DNA of 64,000 nucleotides from an uncultured Naasia sp. Lineage in GTDB: Bacteria; Actinomycetota; Actinomycetes; Actinomycetales; Microbacteriaceae. A program made the translations under genes and the position numbers. Below, piece after piece: positions 41,517 to 50,843 of the stretch. The notes under the pieces are model-generated. The model was not told the DNA's origin and did no database searches. It saw only the letters and a program-made list of their open reading frames with translations. Positions within the stretch are counted from its first letter, which is position 1, and each line of letters begins with the position of its first letter. Location of the stretch: positions 1 to 64,000 of the forward strand of contig CAJYYA010000007.1 in NCBI GenBank assembly GCA_913778905.1, read 5' to 3'.

Positions 41517-42494
41517 TCAGGGCCGGAGCGCCCCTTCGACGTTGAGGAAGACGGCGTAGAGCGACGTGGTCGCCGTCATGTAGAGGCGATTGCGGCGCGG
41601 GCCGCCGAAGGCGAGATTCGCGCAGGCCTCGGGAAGCCGGATCTTGCCCAGCAGCGTCCCATCCGGATGCACGCAGTGCACCCCATCCCCGGCGCCGATC
41701 CACAGACGCCCCGCATCGTCGATGCGCAGACCGTCCGGGATACCGGGCTCGACGGTCACCAACACATCTCCCCCGGAGAGTTCTCCCTCGTCCGAGACAT
41801 CGAAGACGCGGACGTGCCGAGGACCCTCGGGATCGGGCAGGAACCCGGAATCGACGATGTAGAGCCTGGTCTCGTCGGGCGAGAAGGCGAGCCCGTTCGG
41901 CTTCCAGAAGTCGCTCGCGACCCGGGTGAGACGTCCGTCGGGATCCAACCGGTAGACCCCGTCCGTGTCCTGCTCCGCGTCACGGGGGCTTCCCACGAAG
42001 CTCGTCTGCCGTCCGTAGGACGGATCGGTGAACCAGACGCTGCCGTTCGAGTGCACGACGACGTCGTTGGGAGCATTGAGGCGTCCGCCTGCGAAACGGT
42101 CGGCGAGGACCTCGATGGAGCCATCCGGGTGAGTGCGGGTGACCTGTCCGGCGCCCTGCTCGCAGGTGATCAGTCGCCCTTGGCGGTCCCGGGTGTTGCC
42201 GTTGGCATTGCCGCCTTGGGTGCGGAAGAGCGAGACATGGCCGGACCCCTCGTCGTATCGCAGCATCCGGTCGTTGGGGATGTCGCTGAAGACGAGGCTG
42301 TGATGCTCCGCGAAGTACACGGGACCCTCGGCCCATCTGAGGCCGGTGTGTAGGCGTTCGACACGGGCGACCAGGTCGATGCACTCTCCGAAACGGGGGT
42401 CGTGGAATTCGTAAACGCTCTCCCCCGTCGACAGTCGGTCGAAGGAGTCGCCGGCGACATCGGTGCCGTGAGGAACGGGGAATGCATGCGACAT
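41517..42494 (-). CDS. SMP-30/gluconolactonase-family lactonase
   Basis: A 325-residue six-bladed beta-propeller enzyme. RLHTGLRWAEGPVYFAEHHSLVFSDIPNDRMLRYDE supplies the first metal glutamate; NAPNDVVVHSNGSVWFTDPSYGRQ the asparagine and the next ligands; KPNGLAFSPDETRLYIVDSG the remaining motif. Calcium- or zinc-dependent members hydrolyse aldono-1,4- or 1,5-lactones to the acids, the step after flavin-dependent sugar oxidation. ATG 42494 is chosen because GGAGG lies seven bases upstream. It shares an operator type with the GMC operon promoter and so belongs to the same regulon. Confidence 0.9.
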   Translation of the reverse strand: MSHAFPVPHGTDVAGDSFDRLSTGESVYEFHDPRFGECIDLVARVERLHTGLRWAEGPVYFAEHHSLVFSDIPNDRMLRYDEGSGHVSLFRTQGGNANGNTRDRQGRLITCEQGAGQVTRTHPDGSIEVLADRFAGGRLNAPNDVVVHSNGSVWFTDPSYGRQTSFVGSPRDAEQDTDGVYRLDPDGRLTRVASDFWKPNGLAFSPDETRLYIVDSGFLPDPEGPRHVRVFDVSDEGELSGGDVLVTVEPGIPDGLRIDDAGRLWIGAGDGVHCVHPDGTLLGKIRLPEACANLAFGGPRRNRLYMTATTSLYAVFLNVEGALRP

Positions 42495-42515
42495 CGAGAC
42501 CTCCATTGGTCGTGA

Positions 42516-42526
42516 TCGTCCTACGA
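42516..42526. promoter_or_regulatory. FadR-subfamily operator at SMP-30 promoter
   Basis: TCGTCCTACGA on the plus strand, TCGTAGGACGA on the coding strand: TCGT-N3-ACGA, fitting TNGTNNNACNA and nearly identical to the site at 35060-35070. The coding strand also has TATGAT just upstream as a possible -10, so binding would block transcription. Confidence 0.6.
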
Positions 42527-42564
42527 TCATACGATCTCCCCTTCGAGCGGGGAAGACCGGAACG

Positions 42565-42600
42565 ACGAAGGGCCGCCCCGGAAACGGGACGGCCCTTCGT
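42565..42600 (-). terminator. Rho-independent terminator of rpoD
   Basis: ACGAAGGGCCG (42565-42575) pairs with CGGCCCTTCGT (42590-42600), with CCCC/GGG extending the stem inward. It lies 34 bases past the rpoD stop and upstream of the SMP-30 promoter region, insulating the two. Confidence 0.8.
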
Positions 42601-42633
42601 CTCAATGGTGTGCGATCAGCCGATCGCGGCGGA

Positions 42634-44010
42634 TCACTCCAGGTAGTCGCGCAGCGACTGCGAGCGGGACGGGTGACGCAGCTTCGCCATCGTCTTCGAC
42701 TCGATCTGGCGGATGCGCTCGCGCGTCACGCCGAAGGTGTCGCCGATCTGGTCGAGGGTCTTCGGCATACCGTCGCCGAGACCGAAGCGCATGCGGATCA
42801 CGCCGGCCTCGCGCTCGCTCAGGGAGTCGAGCAGGCTCTCGAGCTGTTTCTGCAGCATCGTGAAGCCGACCGCGTCGGCGGGCACCACGGCCTCGGTGTC
42901 CTCGATGAGGTCACCGAACTCGCTGTCGCCGTCCTCACCGAGGGGCGTGTGCAGCGAGATGGGCTCTCGGCCGTACTTCTGCACCTCGATGACCTTCTCG
43001 GGGGTCATGTCGAGCTCACGGGACAGCTCTTCCGGCGTGGGCTCACGACCGAGGTCCTGCAGCATCTGACGCTGGACGCGGGCCAGCTTGTTGATGACCT
43101 CGACCATGTGCACGGGGATGCGGATCGTGCGGGCCTGGTCGGCCATGGCGCGCGTGATGGCCTGACGGATCCACCAGGTGGCGTAGGTCGAAAACTTGAA
43201 GCCCTTGGTGTAGTCGAACTTCTCGACGGCACGGATGAGGCCCAGGTTGCCTTCCTGGATCAGGTCGAGGAACTGCATTCCGCGGCCGGTGTAGCGCTTA
43301 GCCAGCGAGACGACGAGGCGGAGGTTCGCACCGAGCAGGTGGCTCTTGGCACGCTGACCGTCCTTCGCGACCCAGCGCAGCTCTCGGATGAGCTCCTTCG
43401 ACATACCCGTCGTGTCGGCGAGCTTGTCCTCGGCGAACAGACCGGCCTCGATGCGCATGGCCAGCTCGACCTCTTCGGCCGCGTTCAGCAGCGGAACCTT
43501 ACCGATCTGCTTCAGGTAGTCCTTGACCGGGTCGGCGGTGGCGCCGGTGATGGCGGTCGAGTAGACGGGGACCTCGTCCTCGTCGTCGGCCATCGAGAGC
43601 ACGAGCGCGCCCTGCGGGAGCGTCTCTTCGGCGGCGGCGACGGCGGCGAGGGCCGGCTTGGCGTCGTCGGACTCATCGTCGTCGGCGACCTCGGCGGCAT
43701 CGTCCGTGTCGGGCTCGTCGGCGATCTCGACCTCGTCGACGCCCTCTTCGTCCTCATCGGGCTCGTCGTCGTCGGCCTTCTTGGTCGTGGCCTTCTTCGT
43801 GGTGGCCTTGGCGGTGGTCTTCGCACCGGCCTTCGGCGCTGCCTTGGCGGCAGGGGTCTTCGCCGCGGTCGTCTTGGCGGCAGCGGTCTTGGTGGAGGCG
43901 GCACGCTTCGCAGGAGCGCGCTTGGCGGGCGCCGCGGCGGTCTCGGTCTCGGCGGTCTCGGGCTCGGCGGTCTCGGGCTCGGCGACGGCGGTCGCGGTCT
44001 TCGAAGTCAT
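42634..44010 (-). CDS. rpoD: Primary RNA polymerase sigma factor
   Basis: A 458-residue sigma-70 protein. Residues 1-150 are a low-complexity extension of alternating Ala/Lys/Pro blocks ([21 protein letters not shown]) and then an acidic stretch. Region 1.2 starts at [16 protein letters not shown], region 2 includes [37 protein letters not shown] with the -10 helix, region 3 follows, and region 4 ends with the -35 reading helix [19 protein letters not shown]. It directs housekeeping transcription. The AGAAAGG ribosome site is nine bases upstream. Long charged N-terminal extensions of this kind are usual in actinobacterial SigA/HrdB. Confidence 0.96.
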   Translation of the reverse strand: MTSKTATAVAEPETAEPETAETETAAAPAKRAPAKRAASTKTAAAKTTAAKTPAAKAAPKAGAKTTAKATTKKATTKKADDDEPDEDEEGVDEVEIADEPDTDDAAEVADDDESDDAKPALAAVAAAEETLPQGALVLSMADDEDEVPVYSTAITGATADPVKDYLKQIGKVPLLNAAEEVELAMRIEAGLFAEDKLADTTGMSKELIRELRWVAKDGQRAKSHLLGANLRLVVSLAKRYTGRGMQFLDLIQEGNLGLIRAVEKFDYTKGFKFSTYATWWIRQAITRAMADQARTIRIPVHMVEVINKLARVQRQMLQDLGREPTPEELSRELDMTPEKVIEVQKYGREPISLHTPLGEDGDSEFGDLIEDTEAVVPADAVGFTMLQKQLESLLDSLSEREAGVIRMRFGLGDGMPKTLDQIGDTFGVTRERIRQIESKTMAKLRHPSRSQSLRDYLE

Positions 44011-44333
44011 CGGTGCACCTTTCTTCTGACGTGGGCCCTCTCATCGAGGGTCGTAGCTAGCGGGTGGATGAGGTGCATGTGGCGTCGCATCCCACCTGTG
44101 CGGACGCCCCATGAACGCGCTAGGGGCACGTCGAAACGGTGTGGGAGACCGTTTCCGGACAGCATGAGGACCCATGTCAAGTCCTCGTCGAAGCCGCGAC
44201 CGACCTCCGGGGAGGCGATCCGCTTCACCAGAGGAGGTGAAAGGGTCCTTTCTGCAATTATTGCACGCTCGCGGCCAGGCTCATTACCAGTTGAGCCGGT
44301 CGGCGGGCAAGAGGCCCACCTGAGAACTGCTCG
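44011..44333. other. 323-base upstream region of rpoD
   Basis: Contains the rpoD ribosome site and presumably its promoters, which I could not place with confidence. Two weak inverted repeats are visible: CCCTC...GAGGG near 44037-44051 and AAACGG...CCGTTT near 44133-44153. No coding region or RNA gene is supported. The MFS gene ends just beyond it on the same strand. Confidence 0.4.
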
Positions 44334-45704
44334 TCAGTCCGTTCCGACCTGGCCGGTGTCGGGCGAACCATCCGAGGAGTCCGGGAGGATCTTGCGTCGC
44401 GAGCGCTTCATCCTTGTGAAGAGTGCAACCCACAGGGGGCCGATCTCTATTCCCTCCTCTTCCCTCATCAGGGTCCGCGTGCGTCGGCGCGCGGCCAGAA
44501 GCATCACCACGCCGAAGCCCACGATGGGGAACTGGACGGCGAGGGCGACCCGGAACGCGTCGAGCGAGTAGAGGGTCTCCGGCCCGCCGGTGTTGAGAGC
44601 GTCGAGCACGATGCCGATGAGGAGCATCATCACGAAGCTGGCGGTGAAGCCGCCGACGTTAACCACACCGGTCGCTCCCCCGAGGCGCCGGGCCGGGTTG
44701 AAGGTGCGAGCGAAGTCGAAGCCGATCTGCGACGCGGGTCCGCCGATCGCGATCATGACGACGAGGAGCACGATGAGAGGGGCCGGGATCGGCGCGGGCC
44801 AGAGGAGCACGACGAGCCAGAGCAGTCCCATCAGGACGACGATCAGCAGCACGAGGCTGGATCGGCGCACGGGGAAGCGGACCATGAGGAGCGCGAGAAG
44901 GGGCCCGACGACGATGGCGACGCCGACCATGAGGGCGAGCATCCCGGAGGCGAAGGCCGGGCTCAACCCCGCTCCGAACACCATGAACGGGAAGCCCCAG
45001 AAGAGAGCGAAGACGGTGCCGGGCGACTGCGTCACGAAGTGCGCCCAGAAGCCGAGCTGGGTTCCGGGACGTCGGAAACTCTCCCCCAGCGACTTCAGCG
45101 CCGTGCGCAGATCGGGTGCCCCCTCGGCGGTCGAGATCACCCCGCGACCGTCGGACAGCAGCACGAGACCGAGCACGAAGGCCAGCACCGACAGCGACGC
45201 CGCGGAGAGGAACGCCGGTGTCCACCCTGCGGTGTGGAGGATGGCGGCGAACGGGATCGCCGACGCGACCTGACCGAGCTGCCCCAGGTTGCCGAGCCAC
45301 TGGTTCAGCTGCGGGACCCGTTTGCCGGTGAACCACGTGTTGGTGAGGCGCATCACCGAGGTGAAGGTCGTCGCGTCGCCTGCACCGACGAGGATGCGCC
45401 CCAGAACGGCGCCGCCGAGGTCGGGCGCCAGCGCCACGGTGACCTGGCCGATGCACATGAGTGCCGCGCCGGAGACGATCAGCGTCTTCGGTCCGAGTCG
45501 GTCGATGAGCACTCCGACCGGGATCTGCAGGACGGCGTAGACCGCGAGCTGCATGACGGCGAGCGTCGACAGCGCAGCCGCGGTCGAATCGAATCGCTGG
45601 CTCGCGTCCACCCCCGCGACACCCAGGCTGGAGCGCTGCAGGATCGCGACGAGATAGGCGAAGACACCGACTCCGAAGATGATCCAGGAGCGGCGCGAAT
45701 TCAC
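44334..45704 (-). CDS. MFS transporter
   Basis: A major-facilitator protein of about 456 residues with twelve helices. The loop between helices 2 and 3 carries the family motif in the form GVLIDRLGPKTLIVSG, and the helix-4 region reads GRILVGAGDATTFTSVMRL. An ISQRSSLGVAG-like first helix exit is common in sugar and organic-acid porters, but the substrate is undefined. The C-terminus has a basic cytoplasmic tail. GTG 45704 is preferred because GGGAG precedes it and the first helix begins seven residues later. Confidence 0.83.
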   Translation of the reverse strand: MNSRRSWIIFGVGVFAYLVAILQRSSLGVAGVDASQRFDSTAAALSTLAVMQLAVYAVLQIPVGVLIDRLGPKTLIVSGAALMCIGQVTVALAPDLGGAVLGRILVGAGDATTFTSVMRLTNTWFTGKRVPQLNQWLGNLGQLGQVASAIPFAAILHTAGWTPAFLSAASLSVLAFVLGLVLLSDGRGVISTAEGAPDLRTALKSLGESFRRPGTQLGFWAHFVTQSPGTVFALFWGFPFMVFGAGLSPAFASGMLALMVGVAIVVGPLLALLMVRFPVRRSSLVLLIVVLMGLLWLVVLLWPAPIPAPLIVLLVVMIAIGGPASQIGFDFARTFNPARRLGGATGVVNVGGFTASFVMMLLIGIVLDALNTGGPETLYSLDAFRVALAVQFPIVGFGVVMLLAARRRTRTLMREEEGIEIGPLWVALFTRMKRSRRKILPDSSDGSPDTGQVGTD

Positions 45705-45778
45705 GACTCCCACGATACGACCGGCACCCGAGAGCACCTGTCGTCGTCCGGGCAGGTCGCCCCGCTACGATCGGGCGC

Positions 45779-46645
45779 ATGACGCAGGACGGCCACTCCG
45801 ACGGACCCGTCGTCCTCACGGGTGGCACGCGCGGCGTCGGATTGGCGGCCGCGCGGTTGCTGGCCGCTCAGGACATTCCTCTCGTCCTCGGAGTCCGCGA
45901 CATCGAACGAGGTCTCGCTGCTCGACGGTCCATTCGAGAGACATCGCCGACGGCTCGCGTGGAGCTGCTCCCCCTCGATCTCGCCTCCCTCGGCTCAGTG
46001 CGGGAGTTCGCGGCGCGCTACGCGGACGGTCACGGCCGCTGGTCCCGTCTCGTCCTCAACGCCGGCGTCATCAACCACCCGCGTCGCGAGCTGACGGGCG
46101 AGGGGTTCGAGATGCACTTCGGCGTGAACCACCTCGGCCATTTCGCTCTCACCGGACTCCTCATGCCGCTTGCGGCCCCAACCGCACGCGTGATCACCCA
46201 GACTTCGATCGCCGCCCGCATGGGGGTGATCCAGTTCCACGATCTCCGCTGGGATCACGGCTACCGCCCGTTCCGGGCCTACGCGGCGAGCAAACGCGCG
46301 AACCTGGTGTTCGCCGCGGAGCTGCAGCGCCGCCTCGACGCGCAGGGTTCCGCCGTCACCTCCGTGGCGGTGCACCCCGGCTACGCCGTTTCCCGGGAGC
46401 GACTCGACTCGACGCGCGGAATGCTCGAGCGAGCCTTCGCTCAGGACTACACGGGCGGCGCCGGTCCCCTCGTGGCCGGAGTCACCCGCACCGATCTCGC
46501 GGGCGGAGAACTGATCGCCCCCGGCAATCGCACGCAGACGGCGGGAGCTCCCAGGATCGTCGCGCGTCCCGGGGTCGCCGAAGACGAACTGCTCGGAGCC
46601 CGACTGTGGCGGATCTCCGGTCAGCTGACGCGTATCCCCTGGTGA
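45779..46645 (+). CDS. SDR-family oxidoreductase
   Basis: A 288-residue SDR of the retinol-dehydrogenase-like branch. TGGTRGVG at residues 14-21 binds the nucleotide, LNAGV is the structural motif, TSIAARMG contains the serine, and AYAASKRAN contains the YxxxK pair. The C-terminus lacks the usual GQxxxVDGG end. It diverges from the MFS gene with about 75 bases between. No pathway context; probable role in reducing carbonyl compounds. Confidence 0.85.
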   Translation: MTQDGHSDGPVVLTGGTRGVGLAAARLLAAQDIPLVLGVRDIERGLAARRSIRETSPTARVELLPLDLASLGSVREFAARYADGHGRWSRLVLNAGVINHPRRELTGEGFEMHFGVNHLGHFALTGLLMPLAAPTARVITQTSIAARMGVIQFHDLRWDHGYRPFRAYAASKRANLVFAAELQRRLDAQGSAVTSVAVHPGYAVSRERLDSTRGMLERAFAQDYTGGAGPLVAGVTRTDLAGGELIAPGNRTQTAGAPRIVARPGVAEDELLGARLWRISGQLTRIPW

Positions 46646-46732
46646 GCGGACGCCGACCTTCGCGGCCGGAACCTGAATGACCGCTCTGCCGGATGCGGGA
46701 TCCGCCTCGTCCAGGCGTTCATCGGTCGGGGC

Positions 46733-47650
46733 CTAGTCGCTCTCGTCCTCGGCGCGACGCCCTGCGAGGAACTTCTCGAGTTCCGCGGCGATCTCATCGG
46801 CGGACGGGAGGTCTCCGGCCTCATCGGTCAGCGGCGACGGGAGCGGGTTGCCGGCCACGTAGGCGTCGTGACGCTCTTCCAGGGTCGCCACCAAGCGGCG
46901 CAGCTCCTCGTTGGTCTCGACCTGCTGATCGACCTTGGCGAGGAAATCGCGGCCCTCCTGACGCAGCTGCTCCGTGGGGAAGATCAGCCCCGTCGCAGCG
47001 CTGATGCTCTCGACGGCGGTCACGGCGGCGGAGGGGAACTCGGTGTCGGAGAGGTAGTGCGGAACGAGCGCGACGAACCCGGTGACGACCGCTCCGGCGT
47101 CCTGCAGCTTCCACTCCACGAGGTGCAGCGCGTTGGCGGGGGCTTGAGTACGGGGCTTCCAGATGGACATCTGCTCGACGAGGTCGTCGCGGGTCCCGCT
47201 TACGGTGACCTGCACCGGGCGGGTGTGGGGCACGGGCATCGGGATCGCATGGACCCAGGTCGTGGACGTCACGGCGTAGCGCTCGACGAACCCCAGCACG
47301 GCGCGGGAGAAGGACTCCCACTGGAAGTCGGGCTCATAGCCTGAGAGGAGCAGGAAGGACGCTCCGAGTTCGTCCCGCCCGAGCGCCAGCGTCAGGCGGG
47401 GCGGCGTGTACTCGGCCAGGTGGTCCTCGTCGAAGAGGATGGTCGGGCGGCGGGCGCGGTAGTCGAGCAGCTCGTCGTTGTCGAAGACGGCGATCTCGGT
47501 GAGCTCGACGACGTTCGACAGGTGCTCGCCGAGCTGGGTGACGACACCGCCGGCATCCGCGAATCCGGTCAGGCCCGCGATCAACGGCAGCCCCTGGGGC
47601 ACGGTGTCGGCCGCTGGGGTGAGCTCGAAGAGGCTGTTCGGATCCCGCAT
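46733..47650 (-). CDS. PAC2-family protein
   Basis: A 305-residue protein of the PAC2 (proteasome-assembly-chaperone-like) family. The motif LIAGLTGFADAGGVVTQLGEHL at 23-44 and ALHLVEWKLQDAGAVVTGFVALVPHYLSDTEFPSAAVTAVESI at about 174-216 are its two signature regions; a charged coiled-coil end follows. Bacterial members are often encoded in Actinobacteria and have unknown function; ligase or chaperone roles are speculative. It diverges from pepA. Confidence 0.85.
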   Translation of the reverse strand: MRDPNSLFELTPAADTVPQGLPLIAGLTGFADAGGVVTQLGEHLSNVVELTEIAVFDNDELLDYRARRPTILFDEDHLAEYTPPRLTLALGRDELGASFLLLSGYEPDFQWESFSRAVLGFVERYAVTSTTWVHAIPMPVPHTRPVQVTVSGTRDDLVEQMSIWKPRTQAPANALHLVEWKLQDAGAVVTGFVALVPHYLSDTEFPSAAVTAVESISAATGLIFPTEQLRQEGRDFLAKVDQQVETNEELRRLVATLEERHDAYVAGNPLPSPLTDEAGDLPSADEIAAELEKFLAGRRAEDESD

Positions 47651-47774
47651 GCCTCGATGCTACGGGCGGGCTCCGACACCGGGTGCTCGTGTCCGCTGAT
47701 GGCAGACACCCTCCGTCGGCTCCGAGCGACGCGAGGTGGGCGATCGATCGTCCGACGTTCCTTAGGCTGGGTGG

Positions 47775-49286
47775 ATGCCCACGCCTGCTCTCTCCCTGAC
47801 CTCCATCTCCCCCACCGACGCCGCCGTGGATGTCCTCGTCGTCGGCGTCTCGCTCGTCGACGACGCGCCGTCGCTGCACGCGGTCGACGGCGTCGACTTC
47901 GACACCGACGCCCTGCAGGCCTTCGGAGTGACCGGCAAGCGAGACCAGGTCGTCCGGATCCCCGCCCCGTCGGGCGTCGCGGCGAAGAGTCTCGCGCTTC
48001 TCGGCCTCGGCAGCGGGCCCCTCGGTCACGAGCCGCTGCGCTACGCCGCCGGATCGCTGACCCGTCAGCTCCGCGGTGCCGCCAGCGTCGCCTTCGCCCT
48101 CCCCGTCGCGGACGCCGAGTCGGCCGTCGCCGTCCTGGAGGGTGCCGCGATCGGCGCCTACTCCTTCGACGAGTACCGGGTCTCCTCCCTCGCACCGACG
48201 CAGGCTCCCGCGACGGACGTCATGGTCATCACCACCGACGAGCTGTCCGACTCCGCAGCCCTCGTCGCGCGCGCGGAGGCGTCGGCGATCGCGATGGCGA
48301 CCGTGCGCGACCTGGTGAACACTCCGCCCAACGACCTCTACCCCGCGACGTTCGCCGAGCGGATCCCGGCGCTGGCGGACGGTCTCGACGTGGGCGTCAC
48401 GGTGTGGGACGAGAAGCAGCTGGCCGAGGAGGGCTTCGGCGGCATCCTCGGAGTCGGCTCCGGGTCGACGCGCCCACCCCGCCTGGTCAAGCTGACCTGG
48501 ACTCCGGAGAACGCGAGCTCGCACGTCGCCCTCGTCGGCAAGGGCATCACGTTCGACAGCGGCGGACTCTCACTCAAGCCCGCATCGTCCATGATCGGCA
48601 TGAAGTACGACATGACCGGGGCGGCCACCGCGCTGGCCGTGATCCTGGCCGCCGCTCGACTGGAGCTCCCCGTCCGACTGACGGCCTGGCTCTGCCTCGC
48701 CGAGAACATGCCGTCCGGATCCGCGGGCCGCCCGAACGACGTGCTCCGCATCCGCGGTGGCAAGACGGTCGAGAACCTCAACACCGACGCCGAGGGCCGG
48801 CTCGTACTCGCCGACGGCCTCGTCGCGGCGAGCGAAGAGCACCCCGACGCCATCATCGACATCGCGACGCTGACGGGTGCGGCGAAGGTCGCGCTCGGCA
48901 CCCGGTACGTCGGGGCGATGGGTTCCGACTCGATGATCCAGAAGGCGCTCGCGGCATCCAAGCGCTCGTCCGAGTTCATCTGGCACATGCCGCTCCCCGG
49001 CGAGATGCGGGCGCTCCTCAACTCGGATGTCGCCGACATCTCGAACGTCCGTCCGGGCAACACAGCCGGCGGCATGCTCATCGCAGGCACGTTCCTCAAG
49101 GAGTTCATCGGCCAGGCGGCCGATGGCACCGACATCCCCTGGCTGCACCTGGACATCGCGGGTACCGCCGACAACTCGGGCGCGTATTTCGGCTTCACGG
49201 GCAAGGGCCCCACCGGCACCATGGTCCGTTCGCTGATAGCTCTCGCCGAAGACTATGCGGGAACGGTTCAGCCGAACTCGAAGTAG
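47775..49286 (+). CDS. pepA: Leucyl aminopeptidase
   Basis: A 503-residue M17 metallopeptidase. The N-terminal regulatory domain ends near 165 and the catalytic domain contains GKGITFDSGGLSLKP with metal and active-site lysine, and the signature NTDAEGRL at 336-343. It releases N-terminal amino acids from peptides using two metal ions, as a hexamer in the cytoplasm. The gene precedes lpdA and sucB with a 64-base gap; expression could be shared. ATG 47775 gives the normal length. Confidence 0.95.
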   Translation: MPTPALSLTSISPTDAAVDVLVVGVSLVDDAPSLHAVDGVDFDTDALQAFGVTGKRDQVVRIPAPSGVAAKSLALLGLGSGPLGHEPLRYAAGSLTRQLRGAASVAFALPVADAESAVAVLEGAAIGAYSFDEYRVSSLAPTQAPATDVMVITTDELSDSAALVARAEASAIAMATVRDLVNTPPNDLYPATFAERIPALADGLDVGVTVWDEKQLAEEGFGGILGVGSGSTRPPRLVKLTWTPENASSHVALVGKGITFDSGGLSLKPASSMIGMKYDMTGAATALAVILAAARLELPVRLTAWLCLAENMPSGSAGRPNDVLRIRGGKTVENLNTDAEGRLVLADGLVAASEEHPDAIIDIATLTGAAKVALGTRYVGAMGSDSMIQKALAASKRSSEFIWHMPLPGEMRALLNSDVADISNVRPGNTAGGMLIAGTFLKEFIGQAADGTDIPWLHLDIAGTADNSGAYFGFTGKGPTGTMVRSLIALAEDYAGTVQPNSK

Positions 49287-49350
49287 TAGGTTTGTGGGGG
49301 CGATTCGCCGATCGTGAGTCGCCTCCATACATCAGACGCAAGGAGCATGG

Positions 49351-50724
49351 GTGCCTGAGCAGAACTTCGACATCGTCGTACTGGGTGGAGGAAGCGGTGG
49401 TTACGCCACCGCGCTGCGAGCGTCGGAGCTGGGGCTCTCGGTCGCCGTCATCGAGAAGGACAAGGTGGGCGGCACGTGCCTTCACCGCGGCTGCATCCCC
49501 ACGAAGGCGCTGCTGCACTCCGCCGAGATCGCCGACGCGTCGCGCGACTCCGAGCACTACGGCATCAAGTCGACCTTCGAGAGCGTCGACATCCAGGGTG
49601 TGACCAACTACCGCGAGGGCATCGTCGCGAAGAAGTTCAAGGGCCTCCAGTCGCTCCTCAAGGCGCGCGGCATCACGACCATCGCCGGTGAGGGCAAGCT
49701 CGTCGGCGGCACCACCGTGCAGGTCGGCGACGACCGCATCACGGGCAAGAATCTCGTCCTCGCGACCGGTTCCTACTCGCGTTCCCTCCCGGGCCTCGAG
49801 CTCGGCGGCCGCGTCATCACCTCCGAGCAGGCCCTGCAGCTCGACTTCGTGCCGAAGAAGGTCGCGGTCCTCGGCGGCGGCGTCATCGGCGTCGAGTTCG
49901 CGAGCGTCTGGAAGTCGTTCGGCTCCGATGTCACCATCATCGAAGGCCTCCCCCACCTCGTCCCGAACGAGGAGGAGGTCCTGAGCAAGGCCCTCGAGCG
50001 CGCCTTCCGCAAGCGCGGCATCGACTACAAGCTGGGCGTCCGCTTCCAGAGCGTCACCCAGAACGACGACGGCGTCGTCGTGACCCTCGAGAACGGCGAG
50101 ACCGTCGAGGCCGAACTGCTGCTCGTCGCCGTCGGCCGCGGCCCGCTGACCGCGAACATGGGCTTCGAAGAGGCGGGCATCAAGCTCGACCGCGGCTTCG
50201 TGCAGACCAACGAGCGCCTGCTCACCGACGTCCCGAACGTCTATGCCGTGGGAGACATCGTCTTCGGTCTGCAGCTCGCGCACCGCAGCTTCCAGCAGGG
50301 CATCTTCGTCGCCGAGGAGATCGCGGGCCAGAACCCCGTCATCATCGAAGAGGCGAACATCCCCCGCATCACCTACTGCGAGCCCGAGGTCGCCTCGGTC
50401 GGTCTCACCGAGGCCAAGGCTGTCGAGAAGTTCGGTGCCGACAAGGTCGCCAGCTACGACTACAGCCTCGCGGGCAACGCGAAGAGCGAGATCATCGGCA
50501 CGTCCGGTTCGATCAAGGTCGTCCGCGTCAAGGACGGCCCCGTCGTCGGCGTCCACGGCATCGGTTCGCGGATGGGCGAGCTGATCGGCGAGGCGCAGCT
50601 CGTGGTCGGCTGGGAGGCCTACCCCGAGGACATCGCCCCGTTCCTGCACGCCCACCCGACGCAGCACGAGGCCCTGGGCGAGGCGTTCCTCGCCCTGGCC
50701 GGCAAGCCGCTCCACGCCCTGTAA
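49351..50724 (+). CDS. lpdA: Dihydrolipoamide dehydrogenase (E3)
   Basis: A 457-residue pyridine-nucleotide-disulphide oxidoreductase. FAD motif GGGSGG at 12-17, redox pair GGTCLHRGCIP with Cys43 and Cys48, NAD motif GGGVIG, and the HPTQHE active-site base at 435-440. It reoxidises the lipoamide of the E2 subunit encoded next, passing electrons to NAD. It sits 119 bases upstream of sucB. GTG start at 49351. Confidence 0.96.
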   Translation: MPEQNFDIVVLGGGSGGYATALRASELGLSVAVIEKDKVGGTCLHRGCIPTKALLHSAEIADASRDSEHYGIKSTFESVDIQGVTNYREGIVAKKFKGLQSLLKARGITTIAGEGKLVGGTTVQVGDDRITGKNLVLATGSYSRSLPGLELGGRVITSEQALQLDFVPKKVAVLGGGVIGVEFASVWKSFGSDVTIIEGLPHLVPNEEEVLSKALERAFRKRGIDYKLGVRFQSVTQNDDGVVVTLENGETVEAELLLVAVGRGPLTANMGFEEAGIKLDRGFVQTNERLLTDVPNVYAVGDIVFGLQLAHRSFQQGIFVAEEIAGQNPVIIEEANIPRITYCEPEVASVGLTEAKAVEKFGADKVASYDYSLAGNAKSEIIGTSGSIKVVRVKDGPVVGVHGIGSRMGELIGEAQLVVGWEAYPEDIAPFLHAHPTQHEALGEAFLALAGKPLHAL

Positions 50725-50843
50725 ATCCTCAGGTGGATGCGTCGGGCACAACCCGGCGCATCCACCAGGGTCCCTGACAGGATCCGAAGCACCCCGCTTA
50801 TCTAGACTGATTGCACACCTGCAGCGCCGAAGGGAAAACCGCT

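Noticed and set aside
44190-44333. Possible tRNA-like or small RNA sequence upstream of rpoD
   Set aside because: Only short scattered complementarity; no consistent fold or promoter with terminator.
47420-49603. A 727-codon open frame on the plus strand spanning pepA
   Set aside because: It is the arginine/proline-rich shadow of pepA in another frame, a usual effect of very high GC3 coding sequence.
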